A stretch of DNA of 64,000 nt from Streptomyces melanogenes (GCF_014649795.1 NZ_BMTS01000014.1:1-64000); one strand, 5' to 3'. Shown: positions 46,070-59,147, numbered from the stretch's first letter. Notes: generated from the sequence alone by a model not told the origin. Numbers and translations are program-made.

Positions 46070-46441
46070 GTGCCTACGATCCAGCAGCTGGTCCGGAAGG
46101 GCCGGCAGGACAAGGTCGAGAAGACGAAGACGCCCGCGCTTGAGGCTTCGCCCCAGCGTCGTGGCGTCTGCACGCGTGTGTTCACGACCACCCCGAAGAA
46201 GCCGAACTCGGCGCTGCGGAAGGTCGCGCGTGTGCGTCTGACCTCCGGCATCGAGGTCACGGCCTACATTCCGGGTGAGGGACACAACCTGCAGGAGCAC
46301 TCGATCGTGCTCGTGCGTGGTGGCCGTGTGAAGGACCTGCCGGGTGTTCGTTACAAGATCATCCGCGGTGCGCTTGACACCCAGGCTGTCAAGAACCGCA
46401 AGCAGGCCCGCAGCCGCTACGGCGCCAAGAAGGAGAAGTAA
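46070..46441 (+). CDS. rpsL: 30S ribosomal protein S12
   Basis: 123 residues, start GTG 46070 with CCGGAGAA upstream. Decoding-centre segments TTTPKKPNSALRKVARVRL and RGGRVKDLPGVRYKIIRG have lysine at the two classical streptomycin-resistance positions, so the allele looks wild type. It is first gene of the str operon rpsL-rpsG-fusA-tuf; rpsG starts 2 nt after the stop. Confidence 0.98.
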   Translation: MPTIQQLVRKGRQDKVEKTKTPALEASPQRRGVCTRVFTTTPKKPNSALRKVARVRLTSGIEVTAYIPGEGHNLQEHSIVLVRGGRVKDLPGVRYKIIRGALDTQAVKNRKQARSRYGAKKEK

Positions 46442-46443
46442 GA

Positions 46444-46914
46444 ATGCCTCGTAAGGGCCCCGCCCCGAAGCGCCCGGTCATCATCGACCCGGTCTACCAG
46501 TCTCCTCTTGTCACGTCGCTGATCAACAAGATCCTGCTGGACGGCAAGCGCTCCACCGCCGAGCGCATCGTCTACGGCGCCATGGAAGGCCTCCGCGAGA
46601 AGACGGGCAACGACCCGGTCATCACGCTGAAGCGCGCGCTGGAGAACGTCAAGCCGTCCCTCGAGGTCAAGTCCCGCCGTGTCGGTGGCGCGACCTACCA
46701 GGTTCCCGTCGAGGTCAAGCCGGGTCGCCAGTCGACCCTGGCCCTCCGCTGGCTCGTGGGTTACTCCCGCGCCCGTCGTGAGAAGACCATGACCGAGCGC
46801 CTGATGAACGAGCTTCTCGACGCCTCGAACGGCCTTGGTGCGGCCGTCAAGAAGCGCGAGGACACGCACAAGATGGCCGAGTCCAACAAGGCCTTCGCGC
46901 ACTACCGCTGGTAG
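46444..46914 (+). CDS. rpsG: 30S ribosomal protein S7
   Basis: 156 residues. MPRKGPAPKRPVIIDPVYQS and KTGNDPVITLKRALENVKPS are typical. It nucleates 30S head assembly on 16S rRNA and often represses the str operon. It is coupled closely to rpsL (2-nt gap) and followed by fusA after 39 nt. Confidence 0.98.
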   Translation: MPRKGPAPKRPVIIDPVYQSPLVTSLINKILLDGKRSTAERIVYGAMEGLREKTGNDPVITLKRALENVKPSLEVKSRRVGGATYQVPVEVKPGRQSTLALRWLVGYSRARREKTMTERLMNELLDASNGLGAAVKKREDTHKMAESNKAFAHYRW

Positions 46915-46953
46915 TCGCAACCCACATCGAGACCGAGAGAAGACTGAGCCGAT

Positions 46954-49080
<2,127 letters not shown>

Positions 49081-49125
49081 CTCTTCCGAGTTCGATCGCT
49101 TTAGGCTTGTCACCGGAGTCCGGGT

Positions 49126-49165
49126 GGGCATTCGCCGCAATGCGAGAGTATTGCGGCGAATGCCC
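49126..49165 (+). terminator. Perfect 16-bp hairpin between fusA and tuf
   Basis: A 16-bp perfect inverted repeat (49126-49141 with 49150-49165) with an 8-nt loop. It has no T run. It could partially terminate the rpsL-fusA transcript or block 3' decay, so that tuf is expressed mainly from its own promoter or at a separate level. Confidence 0.7.
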
Positions 49166-49242
49166 CCGGCCCCGGCATCCCAGCAAAGATCACCTGGCGC
49201 CGATGAAGCAAGGCGTACAGAACCACTCCACAGGAGGACCCA

Positions 49243-50436
<1,194 letters not shown>

Positions 50437-50475
50437 TTCGTGTTCTGACCTGGTAGCTCGCAACTGAGCACCAAG

Positions 50476-50509
50476 AGAGGGCCCCGCACCGTAAGGTGCG
50501 GGGCCCTCT
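50476..50509. terminator. Intrinsic terminator between tuf and the PIG-L gene
   Basis: A perfect 15-bp GC stem (AGAGGGCCCCGCACC with its complement) and a 4-nt loop GTAA, ending CTCTT. It lies between convergent genes and can serve both. Confidence 0.9.
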
Positions 50510-50522
50510 TGCTGTTCCTGTC

Positions 50523-52667
50523 CTAGCCCGCCGCCCGGATCGGGGGAGCGGCCGACCCCAGGGCCCACACCCAAGGCGCCCCGTCCACACCGAGGCCGAC
50601 GGCGACCGGGCCGCGCGCGGTGAGGTGCAGGGTGGGGGAGTCGACGGGAACGACGCCCTGCGTACGGATACGGCGCTCGTCGCCCACGAGGGCCTGCACC
50701 CGCCCCTTCTGGTCCTTGCCGAGCACGACGAGCCCGTCCTTGGGTGCCATGAGCGCGCCGACGGGCCCGTAGCCGTCGAAGGGCTTTGTGGGCGCGGTGC
50801 GGCCGGTGCCGTCGGCGCGTACGGAGACGAGCCGGGGGTCGGCCGGGGCTAGCCCCTTGCCCTTGGTCTTACGGGGGTCGGTGAGGGTCCGGTAGAGCAG
50901 TTGTACGCCGCCGTCGGGCAGGCCCACGGGGGTGGGCGCGTCGACGGCGAGGGGGAGGCGGGGCCCGCGCTTCACGTACGCGAGGGGCTGGCCGGGCGCG
51001 TCCTGCGTCCAGTGGTGGACGAAGTCGTATCCGGGCGCGAAGACGTGCACGCGCCCCTGCGCGTCCACGGTGGCGCCGAGCCCGTCCTGCACGGTCTCGC
51101 CGCCGAGGGCGACCCAGGGCCCCCAGGAGCCGTCGGCGTCCCGCACGCGCGTACTGACGCCCTTGTCGGCGTTGCGTACGAAGAGGTGGACGCGGCTGTC
51201 GGGGGCGGCGACGGCGACGGGCGAGCCGATCCTCCGCCCCCGGTCATCGCCCAGCTCGGGATTCCCGAGGCCCCGCCAGGCCCGGAAGGCCCCGCCGGGG
51301 GAGGCCTGCTCCAGGAGGACGACCTCCCGGGTGTTGGCGCCGGAGCGCCCGGCTATCGCGGCGAACCGCAGCCCGAAGAGCAGCTGCCGCCCGTCCTTGA
51401 GCGCGGCCCCGCCGAGCACGGGCGCGAGCGGCCCGCCGCCGAGGTCGTCCGCGGCCCCGAACCGCCCGCTGCCGGGCGCGGTCTCCCGCCACCGCACGGC
51501 CCGCAGCCCCAGCACGCCGTAGGCGGCGAGGCGCCCGTCGGGCTCGTTGCCGACGACGGGCCGGGGCCCGGGGAAGCGGTAGTGGGTGGAGCGCACCCAC
51601 CCCTTCCAGTTGGTGAGGGGCCGCTTCCCGCCGACGTTGTAGTCCCCGCAGCCGCCGGGGTTGCCGCACTGCCAGTCGGGGGCGCCGCCATAGGGCTTGA
51701 GGTGGGCGGCCTTCTCGGCGAGGACGGCGGGAGGGAGGTTCTTGGGCCAGTGCCGGTTGTAGTAGGCGCGATAGGAGGTGGCGGCGAACCCGGGCACGCC
51801 CTTCCTGTCCCGGGTGGCCTGGGCGACGTGCCGCACCATCCCCGCCCAGGCGAAGGAGGCGGCGGCGGTGTGGTCGGCGTGGTCGGCGTACCCCGGCTGC
51901 TCGCTGTCGTGCTGGCGGGCCTTCTCGGTGCTGTGCTGGATGTCGGGGTCGGGGTCGAGGGTCTGGACGAGGGTGGGGGCGTACGTGTCGAGCAGCCCCG
52001 CGATGACCTCGACGAGTTCGTCGTACGTGTACGGGGCGGCGGCGCGCAGCGGCGAGCCCTCGGCGATGACGACGGGCAGGGAGAGCGCCCGGTCCTCCCA
52101 GAGGCTGGGCAGCCCCATGCGGCCGCCGCGCAGGGTGTGCATGGCGGTGTTGAGGAACACGAGCTCGGCGTGGCGTCCGTTGTGGACGAGGGTGTTGACC
52201 TCGGCGCGGTGCCCGCCGCGCAGGTCGAGTATCGACTTCTGCCAGGGGGTGAAGAGGGGCAGCCCGAGGAGCGAGGCGTAGGCCTGCCGCAGTCCCTGGT
52301 GCCGGGCGGAGGAATAGGCGGCCTTGTTGTAGACGCGGTCGGAGGGGTCGCTGACCACCCGGTTGTCCCCGTTGGCCTCCCCACCGGTGAGATACACACT
52401 GACGATCTTCGCCCCGCCGTCGAGGGCGTGCTGGGTGTCCGGGTTCATGAAGTACAGGTCGTCGTCGGGGTGCGCCACGATCTGCATCAGCACGGCCCGC
52501 CGCCCGGCGGAGACGGGCTGGCCCGGGGCGGCGGTGGGGTTGTCACCGCGGTGCCGCTGACTGGAGGGAACGGAGCAGGCCCCGAGGGCGGCGGCCAGGC
52601 CGGTGGTGGCGGCGGTACCGAGGACGGCGCGTCTGCTGGGACGCCGCTGCCTGAATGCTCCGAACAC
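50523..52667 (-). CDS. Exported PIG-L/LmbE-family deacetylase with C-terminal beta-propeller-like region
   Basis: 714 residues. A twin-arginine signal (RRPSRRAVLGTAATTGLAAA) ends in a lipobox-like LGAC, so it is a Tat-exported, possibly lipidated protein. The PIG-L zinc motif is QIVAHPDDDLYFMNP, and the distal histidines are in DHADHTAAAS. These act on N-acetylglucosamine-type substrates. Residues 380-714 resemble repeated blades (VHLFVRNADKGV, VHVFAPGYDFVHHWT) of a sugar-binding propeller. The substrate is unknown. It is transcribed toward tuf and convergent with it. Confidence 0.85.
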   Translation of the reverse strand: MFGAFRQRRPSRRAVLGTAATTGLAAALGACSVPSSQRHRGDNPTAAPGQPVSAGRRAVLMQIVAHPDDDLYFMNPDTQHALDGGAKIVSVYLTGGEANGDNRVVSDPSDRVYNKAAYSSARHQGLRQAYASLLGLPLFTPWQKSILDLRGGHRAEVNTLVHNGRHAELVFLNTAMHTLRGGRMGLPSLWEDRALSLPVVIAEGSPLRAAAPYTYDELVEVIAGLLDTYAPTLVQTLDPDPDIQHSTEKARQHDSEQPGYADHADHTAAASFAWAGMVRHVAQATRDRKGVPGFAATSYRAYYNRHWPKNLPPAVLAEKAAHLKPYGGAPDWQCGNPGGCGDYNVGGKRPLTNWKGWVRSTHYRFPGPRPVVGNEPDGRLAAYGVLGLRAVRWRETAPGSGRFGAADDLGGGPLAPVLGGAALKDGRQLLFGLRFAAIAGRSGANTREVVLLEQASPGGAFRAWRGLGNPELGDDRGRRIGSPVAVAAPDSRVHLFVRNADKGVSTRVRDADGSWGPWVALGGETVQDGLGATVDAQGRVHVFAPGYDFVHHWTQDAPGQPLAYVKRGPRLPLAVDAPTPVGLPDGGVQLLYRTLTDPRKTKGKGLAPADPRLVSVRADGTGRTAPTKPFDGYGPVGALMAPKDGLVVLGKDQKGRVQALVGDERRIRTQGVVPVDSPTLHLTARGPVAVGLGVDGAPWVWALGSAAPPIRAAG

Positions 52668-52805
52668 GTACGTTCCCCGTCCCGTCCGCTGTTTCCGCTG
52701 CTCGCGCTGTTTCGAATCGCTTTTCTTGGTCGCCGGACTAGACGGGGCGGGAGGGGGGTCGGTTGCCCGGGGAATCTCAGTTGTCAGACGGTTTGGATAG
52801 CAGCA

Positions 52806-52833
52806 ACGTTACGGTGGGGTGGACTTTCATCAA
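52806..52833 (-). promoter_or_regulatory. Candidate promoter for the PIG-L gene
   Basis: On the minus strand TTGATG, a 16-bp spacer and TAACGT lie about 140 nt before the PIG-L start and 19 bp downstream of the drmC stop. It would give the deacetylase its own transcript, separate from the defence operon. Confidence 0.4.
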
Positions 52834-52851
52834 CCGTCGCACCACGTTTAC

Positions 52852-53643
52852 CTAGCGACCGATTCGACGCATGAATGCGCTTTCTTCCGAGATGAGCCAT
52901 CGGAAGTGGTCGACCAGAGGGCCCACGACGCGGGAATCACGGAGCAAGACGCCCAGTTCGATGTTGTGAGACAGAGCGCGGTCGGTGAGATTGGCACTGC
53001 CCAGGAGTGCGGTGTCCCGGTCTGCGGCAACGAACTTGGCGTGGAGTACCCCTCCGAACGGGCTCTCTGTCCGATGCCAGATGCGAGCCTGGCGGGGAAG
53101 ATTCGCGAAGGCGGTTGCGGCTTGCGTGGATTCCTCCAGCAGAAGATCGACTTCTACTCCCCGGCGGATCGCTGCACGTATTTCAGTGATGACTTCCGAA
53201 GCTCCATGTGCCGCATAACTCACAATGATCAGTGATGAGTGCGCTGACCGAATAACGTCGAGCGTAACTCCGCTGGTAAGCCTTGCGAGCATGGCCGAGC
53301 TCGTTGGGCCGCTCACTACAGCTTGGACGGGGCGAGGTCGCGGACGGGCCCGCGCCGCGGCCATGGCCAGGGCGAGACCGTCGCCGCCCAGTGAGGGCGA
53401 TTCGGCCCTCCACGCCTTAGTGATTTCCATCAACTGCCGGGACAGGCCGACGGCCGCCTGACCTGAGACAAAGCGGTGAAAGAGCGGGTCGTCCGGGCCT
53501 GCCACGCTCTCGAAGAACGCTTCCCATTCGGAGAGGCGATCTTCAGGAAGTCGATGACAGAGGGCCGCAAGCAGAGAGGGAAGGCGGCGTGGCTGATCGC
53601 TACCTGTGTGGGCGCGGTCTCTGCCTGTCTTCTCTGCGCTCAT
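52852..53643 (-). CDS. drmC: DISARM protein DrmC, phospholipase D-like nuclease
   Basis: 263 residues. The C-terminal half holds one HxK-x4-D motif (LHAKFVAAD: His201, Lys203, Asp208) followed by LLGSANLTDRALSHNIELGV, the phosphodiesterase signature of PLD-family nucleases. One motif per chain implies a dimeric active site. In DISARM, DrmC accompanies DrmA and DrmB and is annotated as a PLD-domain protein. ATG 53643 overlaps the drmB stop (ATGA). Codons in this gene are less GC3-biased than its neighbours (for example AGT TAT, GAA ATA CGT near 53160-53220), a sign of transfer. Confidence 0.82.
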   Translation of the reverse strand: MSAEKTGRDRAHTGSDQPRRLPSLLAALCHRLPEDRLSEWEAFFESVAGPDDPLFHRFVSGQAAVGLSRQLMEITKAWRAESPSLGGDGLALAMAAARARPRPRPVQAVVSGPTSSAMLARLTSGVTLDVIRSAHSSLIIVSYAAHGASEVITEIRAAIRRGVEVDLLLEESTQAATAFANLPRQARIWHRTESPFGGVLHAKFVAADRDTALLGSANLTDRALSHNIELGVLLRDSRVVGPLVDHFRWLISEESAFMRRIGR

Positions 53644-55496
53644 GTTCTGAAGGCGCACATGTCGTCCGCCAGTGTCTCCACCAGCAGGGCGCGGTCCAGG
53701 TAGTGGTTGCCGCGTTCACAGGACGTCTCTGCCGCGAAAAGGCAGGCATGGCAAGCCGCCCCGTGCAGCCGGGCGTGAACACGCGGATCGTGCTCGGCGC
53801 ACATGGGATCGGAGCTGCAGAGCCTTGCTTCCTCGAATGCCTGAGTGATGGTCGGTCCCAGTCGATCACTGCGGCCAAGCGAGACGAGTCCGCCCAGGGT
53901 TCCCTCGCTGTCGGGGGCAGCGGTGTAGAGGAGGACCCCGGACATGGGGTCAGAGCCGGAGCGGGCATAGATCCGTTCCGCTATGCCCGAGGCGCCATAG
54001 CCGCATTCCAGGGCGAACTGGCGGATGAGTACATGGGCCAGCGTGTGCAGGAGGACGTACCTGATACCGGGCCAGCGGGGCTCCACCCCGCGGGCGATGC
54101 ACCAGTCCCAGTGTGCGTCCTTCAGGATCTGCTCGCGGGAAAGCACCGCTTGTCGACTTTCCCACTCGGCGAGGTGTTGCTCCTTGAGGGCGAGGAATAC
54201 GCCCTCGCCGCGTAGTTCCGCGCAGGGAACCCACGTGGGGTCGTTGCGGCTGAGGGGCGCCTCGGAACGGGTTTGCACCTCCTCGTCCGGCAGCCATTCG
54301 GGAGCCTCGATCCGAGTGAAGCCGGTGAGCGCCGAGACCTCGCGCAGCCGGTGGACCAGGACGACACTGTCCAGCCAGTCGGCTGTGCCGTCGGGTACGC
54401 GCCGCTCACGCACGGTGGTGAAGTCCGGCAGCGTATGGTCGCGGGGATGGGTGAAGGCCCGCCACTCCGGGGTGATGAGGTCGAATTCCTCGTCCTCATC
54501 GCTCTGTTCACCAGCGACCGCCTGTGCCTCCCTGGCGACCGCCGCCCACACCGCGTCCGCTCCGTACTGTTCCAACTCGGCCCAGCACGCCTGTGTGGGT
54601 AGCAGCATTTTCGCCGCGTCGGTGGGGACGGCGGCCAGCGGGGACAGCAGGCTCCAGTGCTCCTTGACCGCTTGAGTGAGTGGCTCTTCGGCCCGCGGGA
54701 TGCTGAATACCTTCAGCTGCGAAGCGAACCAGCTGTTGGTGGCACCCAGCACCATGGTGCGCGCATGCTCCGAGCACCCGCCCGGGGTGAAGGTGCCGAG
54801 GTGCGGATGATGGCCGCGGCAGGCAGGCAGGTTCCGCTCGCCTGCCTGGCCGATGGCATCCGCCATCGAGCGGACCGCCTTGCATGTGCAGCGCACGAAG
54901 ACGTTGGCGGCCTCGCCCGTCGTGCCCGACTCGGTCAGGCTCAGGGTGGGGTTCTCACAGGGAGCACCACCGCCATGGACGAAGTAGACCCAGGGGAAGT
55001 CGTCCATGTGCCCGTTTTTGCAGGCGACCAGGAACCGGGCGGGCAGCGCGGTCGGCTGCCCCTTGCCGGGGCCGCCGCAGTTGGTGTGAACGTACTTGGT
55101 CTTCTCCGGCCGGTACAGGTTCGGCCGGAGCTGGAAGAGGCCGCTCGACGCGGGCGCCAGTTGATTGCACCGCTCGCGTGAGCAGCGCAGCCAGCGCGGG
55201 AACAGGCCGACCGGCACGCCCGTCCTGGTCCAGTCGCCGTACGGGTCCGCAGGGTTCTCCGGCAGGTGAGGCGGGGTGCGCAGGGCAGTGACGGTGCCGT
55301 TGAGGCGGCGGCGTACGGCCGCAAGGAGACGGTCCTCGGTCAGGACCTGGGCGCGGACCGGGTCCCATTCGTCGAGGCCCAGGACCATGGTGGACAGGTT
55401 GGGCAGGTCGGTGACGGCGCCGATGCCGTATGTGTGCAGGAGCTGGCTGGGGCGCAGCTCGCCCACGCGGAGCGCTCCGCCGATGGGGCTACTCAT
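53640..55496 (-). CDS. drmB: DISARM protein DrmB (DUF1998)
   Basis: 618 residues. The N-terminus has RVGELRPSQLLHTYGIGAVTDLP, typical of DrmB. Cys-rich segments around 105-250 (CSRERC, ACKNGHMDDFPW, CTCK, CRGHHPHLG) suggest zinc sites. The DUF1998 region is near 470-600 (YVLLHTLAHVLIRQFALECG, CSSDPMC, CHACLFAAETSCERGNHYLDR). DrmB is known to act with DrmA in recognising and loading on foreign DNA. It overlaps drmA and drmC by 4 nt each, so all three are translationally coupled. Confidence 0.88.
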   Translation of the reverse strand: MSSPIGGALRVGELRPSQLLHTYGIGAVTDLPNLSTMVLGLDEWDPVRAQVLTEDRLLAAVRRRLNGTVTALRTPPHLPENPADPYGDWTRTGVPVGLFPRWLRCSRERCNQLAPASSGLFQLRPNLYRPEKTKYVHTNCGGPGKGQPTALPARFLVACKNGHMDDFPWVYFVHGGGAPCENPTLSLTESGTTGEAANVFVRCTCKAVRSMADAIGQAGERNLPACRGHHPHLGTFTPGGCSEHARTMVLGATNSWFASQLKVFSIPRAEEPLTQAVKEHWSLLSPLAAVPTDAAKMLLPTQACWAELEQYGADAVWAAVAREAQAVAGEQSDEDEEFDLITPEWRAFTHPRDHTLPDFTTVRERRVPDGTADWLDSVVLVHRLREVSALTGFTRIEAPEWLPDEEVQTRSEAPLSRNDPTWVPCAELRGEGVFLALKEQHLAEWESRQAVLSREQILKDAHWDWCIARGVEPRWPGIRYVLLHTLAHVLIRQFALECGYGASGIAERIYARSGSDPMSGVLLYTAAPDSEGTLGGLVSLGRSDRLGPTITQAFEEARLCSSDPMCAEHDPRVHARLHGAACHACLFAAETSCERGNHYLDRALLVETLADDMCAFRT

Positions 55497-58400
55497 GTCC
55501 TCTCCCAGGGATCTTCGTCGCTGACCGGGGGGCCGCTGTCCTCCTGCTGCCGCGGGACGTAGGGCGGTTCCTCATCGGGTTCGTGTCCTGCGGCGCCGGT
55601 GAAGATCAGCCTGATCGGCGGCTCCACCTCGCGCAGTGACGTCGGGCAGGTCATGAGCCGCCAAGGACCGCTGTCCGGTTCCAGCAGCAGCGGGGCGACG
55701 TCTCCCTGGCGCCGGGCCGCGCGGTAGCCGAGGACGGCTCCGGGCGCCCTGCGCTTCTGCTCCCAGTAGTCGAGGCGTGCGTCGAGCCGGGTGCGGACCT
55801 CGTCGATGACATGCCGGTCCACCAGGACATCTTGGGCGCGCAGTTCCAGCGAACGTACGGCGTGACTGACGACCTCACCACGGCGGTCCACCCACTGGGC
55901 GCCGCGGTTGGGGTTGTAGTCGGCCTTGAGATTGCGGACCAGGGACGCCAGCACACCGGTCAGGCCCCGGTCGACGGCACGATCCGCGAAGGGCGTGACG
56001 GACAGCGCCTCGACGTGCTGGTAGATGGTGGCGTGGAAGGACTCGAAGGTCTCGTAGTGCGAAAGGTCACGCGGCCGTGCCCAGTTGAGCACGGTGAAGA
56101 CCAGGCCGGGAGCACGGCGGCCGACGCGGCTCGTGGCCTGGATGTACTCCGCGGTCGACTTGGGCTGGTTGTTGACGACCATGACACCGAGCCGGGACAC
56201 GTCGACACCGACGGCGATCATGTTGGTGGCGAGCAGGACATCGATGGGGCGGGGCGACCCCTTGGCGCGACGGCCGAAGGTGAGGTCGAGCTTCGCCAGG
56301 ATGTCGGGGATGGCGTCGGAGGCCATTCGGCTGGTCAGCTCGGCCGGTTCACCGATGCGCCGCGCGGCGAGTCCCCGGCGGTCCGCCCGGATCAACCTCG
56401 CCGACACGTCGTCCTCGACGAGTCGGCGCATACCGCCCAGGTCGCGCAGGCTGTTGAAGTAGCCGACGAGCGTCATGTACGGGTCGGTCAGCTCGCTTGC
56501 CCCGTAGGTCTCGTAGAGGTGCTGGGCGGCGGCGAGCTGGGCGACGAACACCCTGATCGCCACGGACTTGGTGCGCACCCCCTGCGCACAGATACCCACA
56601 TACCGACGGCCCGGAGTCTCCTCCGGGGGCCGGCGCCGTGCGAAGAACGTGTCGTCGGCGTCCAGGCCCGACGGCGGGAAGACCGCCGTCCTTCGCGCGA
56701 AGAGGTCGTGGATCTGCCGGTCGGCGCGGCGGACGGTGGCGGTGGAGGCGATGACCTTCGGCCGCACCGTCCGGTCGGGTTCGGGATTCCAAGTGGAGAG
56801 CCGGTCCACCGCGGTCTCGTACAGGCCGGTGAGGGAGCCGAGTGGGCCGGAGATGAGGTGCAGCTCGTCCTGGACGATCAGGTCCGGCGGGCGCACACGC
56901 ACGGCGTCCACCGTGGAGGCGGCCGGGTGGCCGCCGCTCGCCGGATGGCTGGAGGACTCCCATTCCGCGTCCACGGCCGACGGCGTGACGTATCCGTGTC
57001 GGGTGCATCGGCGGGAGACCTGCCCGAACAGCGCCTGGGTCTCGCCCTTCCACGGCAGCTGGGCGAACTTGTCGACGGTGGCAATGACGAGGCTGGGCGG
57101 GTAGCGGTAGATTTCCTCGTCCACGACGAGGATCGGCAGCCCGAGCTCGTCAGCGGGCAGACCGAAGACGGATGCGCCGAACGGACACTCGTAAGCGTCA
57201 GAGCAGGTGATGAGCGTCCGGCGCAGGGTGGTCTCGACGGCGATGTCGCGGCCTGCCTCCATCTTCGCTCCGCACCACGGACAGCTGGTGAGCTGATGGG
57301 GCGAGCCCATACGGCCGAAACCGCTGTATCCCTTGTCCTTCTTGCGCTCCTTGACCCAGTCGGCGGCTTGCTCGGTGGTGTTGGGCGTGACCCTGCCGCC
57401 CACCCACAGGCCGATACGGAACGGGTTGCGACCCCAGCGGGCGGGCTCCTCCCGGCGGATCACCTCGCAGGCGCAGATCAGTGCGGCGGCACGCTGGAAC
57501 TGCTGGATGGTCAGGAGCCGGAGGGTGTACCGCATGATCACGGCGACGCCGTGCTCGGCGTCGAGGCCGCCGAGGTGGGGTTTGCGCCGCCGGATGGCGA
57601 GCGTGAACGCGGTCAGACCGAGATACGCCTCGGTCTTGCCGCCACCGGTGGGGAACCACAGCAGGTCGGCCAGGGCACTGCTGTCGTCGGCACGCTCAGG
57701 GTGGGCGGGATCGGCGAGCGACGGCAGATTGAGCAGCAGGAAGGCCAGCTGGAAGGGCCGCCAGCTGCGGTTATCCGGCAGGTCGACCGCCTGGACCGCC
57801 GCCTCCAGCGGCAGGTCGGGAGTGCGGCGTCGGCTGCCCGCGGCGATGGTCTGCACGCGCTGGTGCCACATGGCGCGATTGGCGAACCGGAAGGCGTCGA
57901 GGGCTTCGGGGTCGTCGCGCAGCAGATCGATGCCGGCCTGGATGCGATCGGCGGCCTCGCCGGCGAGGCGCATGTTCTCCTGGGCTTCCGCGCGGTACGC
58001 GTCGAGCCCAGTGGCCGGATCGTCGACCGACTGCTTCTGGCGCTCGATCCAGGAGCGGTAACCGTCGACGAGGGGGACGAGCGCGGCCCGGAGCGGAGCG
58101 GCCTCCAGCTTGCTCAACTCGCTCATGTCCAGCACGAGGTCGGCGAGTTCCGGCAGGTCCTCGTCACGCCGGTCGCGGCGCGGATCCGGCACGTCCGTGT
58201 GCGGGATCTCGTACGAGGGCGTGGCCGTGGTGGAGAGGCACACGGCACGCCGGGGTTCGGCCGGATCGGTCTTGGCGTGCACTCCGGTGCCGTGGCCCAC
58301 GGCGAACTCGGGGTGGAAGCGGTAGGTCATGGCGAGTGAGCGCCGCTCGTCCTGGTCGCTGCCAGGCCGCTCGGCGGATCGGCGCGGCAGGAAGGGGGCC

Positions 58401-59107
58401 GTGCCGGGGGCGCCCGACACGGTCATCGAGGCCTGGAACATCCAGTGGGTGGAACCGGGCTTGTCCTCCTGCCCGTTGACGAGGAACAGGGACACCAGCC
58501 ATGACCCCTCGTGCAGCCGGGCCCGCCCGCGCACCACGATGTGCGGGAAGTCCCGGGCCTGCACCGCCTGGGGGGCCAGCTTGCCCTCCACCAGTTTCAC
58601 GGTGACCGTGCCCGAGCAGGGCACGCGGTGCCACACCCGCTTCGGGTTGGCCTCGATCTCCGAGTCCCCGCGCTCGTACCGCGCCCAGGCGCAGTCGACC
58701 GTCAGCTCCTGGACCTGCCGCTCCACCCTCAGGGTCAGCCCGAGCGTCGACGGATGGAGGCTCGGCATGGCGGGCGCGGAGGGTTCGGGATCCCCGGCCT
58801 CCGGCTCCTGCTCGGGCGCCATGCCCGGCTCTTCGAGCGTCTCGGGCTCGACGACCTTGCCGACGGTCCGCAGCGGGGCCCCGTCCTCGCCCGGCAGGCC
58901 ACCGGGGGCCAGCCGCCCGATGATGTAGTGGTCCAAGGGATTGCCCGCCAGCTCCTCCGGCTCCTCCCCGGAGGGCCCCAGCAGATCGCGTACGACCAGT
59001 TCGGCGAGTCTGTCGCGCAGCTGCTGCGGAGTTGGCGCGGACAGCACCGACCCGCCGGGGGCGGGGTCCGGCTCGGAACCTGGGCTGGCGAGAGGCTGCT
59101 GGGTCAC
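55493..59107 (-). CDS. drmA: DISARM protein DrmA, SNF2/SF2-type helicase
   Basis: 1204 residues from GTG 59107. Helicase motifs are in order: Walker A FPTGGGKTEAYL (485-492), Walker B/motif II QDELHLISG (747-750), motif III ASTATVRRADRQ (about 788), a motif IV-V stretch LLATNMIAVGVDVSRLG, and motif VI QATSRVGRRAPG (990-998). A four-cysteine element near 609-641 (CPWCGAK, CSDAYECPFG) may bind zinc. The length and the LSHYETFESFHATIYQHVEALSVTPF segment fit DrmA. TACGCT ends 6 nt before the GTG, so the operon mRNA may be leaderless; a longer frame to 59413 is unlikely. Confidence 0.88.
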   Translation of the reverse strand: MTQQPLASPGSEPDPAPGGSVLSAPTPQQLRDRLAELVVRDLLGPSGEEPEELAGNPLDHYIIGRLAPGGLPGEDGAPLRTVGKVVEPETLEEPGMAPEQEPEAGDPEPSAPAMPSLHPSTLGLTLRVERQVQELTVDCAWARYERGDSEIEANPKRVWHRVPCSGTVTVKLVEGKLAPQAVQARDFPHIVVRGRARLHEGSWLVSLFLVNGQEDKPGSTHWMFQASMTVSGAPGTAPFLPRRSAERPGSDQDERRSLAMTYRFHPEFAVGHGTGVHAKTDPAEPRRAVCLSTTATPSYEIPHTDVPDPRRDRRDEDLPELADLVLDMSELSKLEAAPLRAALVPLVDGYRSWIERQKQSVDDPATGLDAYRAEAQENMRLAGEAADRIQAGIDLLRDDPEALDAFRFANRAMWHQRVQTIAAGSRRRTPDLPLEAAVQAVDLPDNRSWRPFQLAFLLLNLPSLADPAHPERADDSSALADLLWFPTGGGKTEAYLGLTAFTLAIRRRKPHLGGLDAEHGVAVIMRYTLRLLTIQQFQRAAALICACEVIRREEPARWGRNPFRIGLWVGGRVTPNTTEQAADWVKERKKDKGYSGFGRMGSPHQLTSCPWCGAKMEAGRDIAVETTLRRTLITCSDAYECPFGASVFGLPADELGLPILVVDEEIYRYPPSLVIATVDKFAQLPWKGETQALFGQVSRRCTRHGYVTPSAVDAEWESSSHPASGGHPAASTVDAVRVRPPDLIVQDELHLISGPLGSLTGLYETAVDRLSTWNPEPDRTVRPKVIASTATVRRADRQIHDLFARRTAVFPPSGLDADDTFFARRRPPEETPGRRYVGICAQGVRTKSVAIRVFVAQLAAAQHLYETYGASELTDPYMTLVGYFNSLRDLGGMRRLVEDDVSARLIRADRRGLAARRIGEPAELTSRMASDAIPDILAKLDLTFGRRAKGSPRPIDVLLATNMIAVGVDVSRLGVMVVNNQPKSTAEYIQATSRVGRRAPGLVFTVLNWARPRDLSHYETFESFHATIYQHVEALSVTPFADRAVDRGLTGVLASLVRNLKADYNPNRGAQWVDRRGEVVSHAVRSLELRAQDVLVDRHVIDEVRTRLDARLDYWEQKRRAPGAVLGYRAARRQGDVAPLLLEPDSGPWRLMTCPTSLREVEPPIRLIFTGAAGHEPDEEPPYVPRQQEDSGPPVSDEDPWERT

Positions 59108-59147
59108 GGGGCCAGCGTAGATCGGCGCACTGACAACGGGCAGGGAC

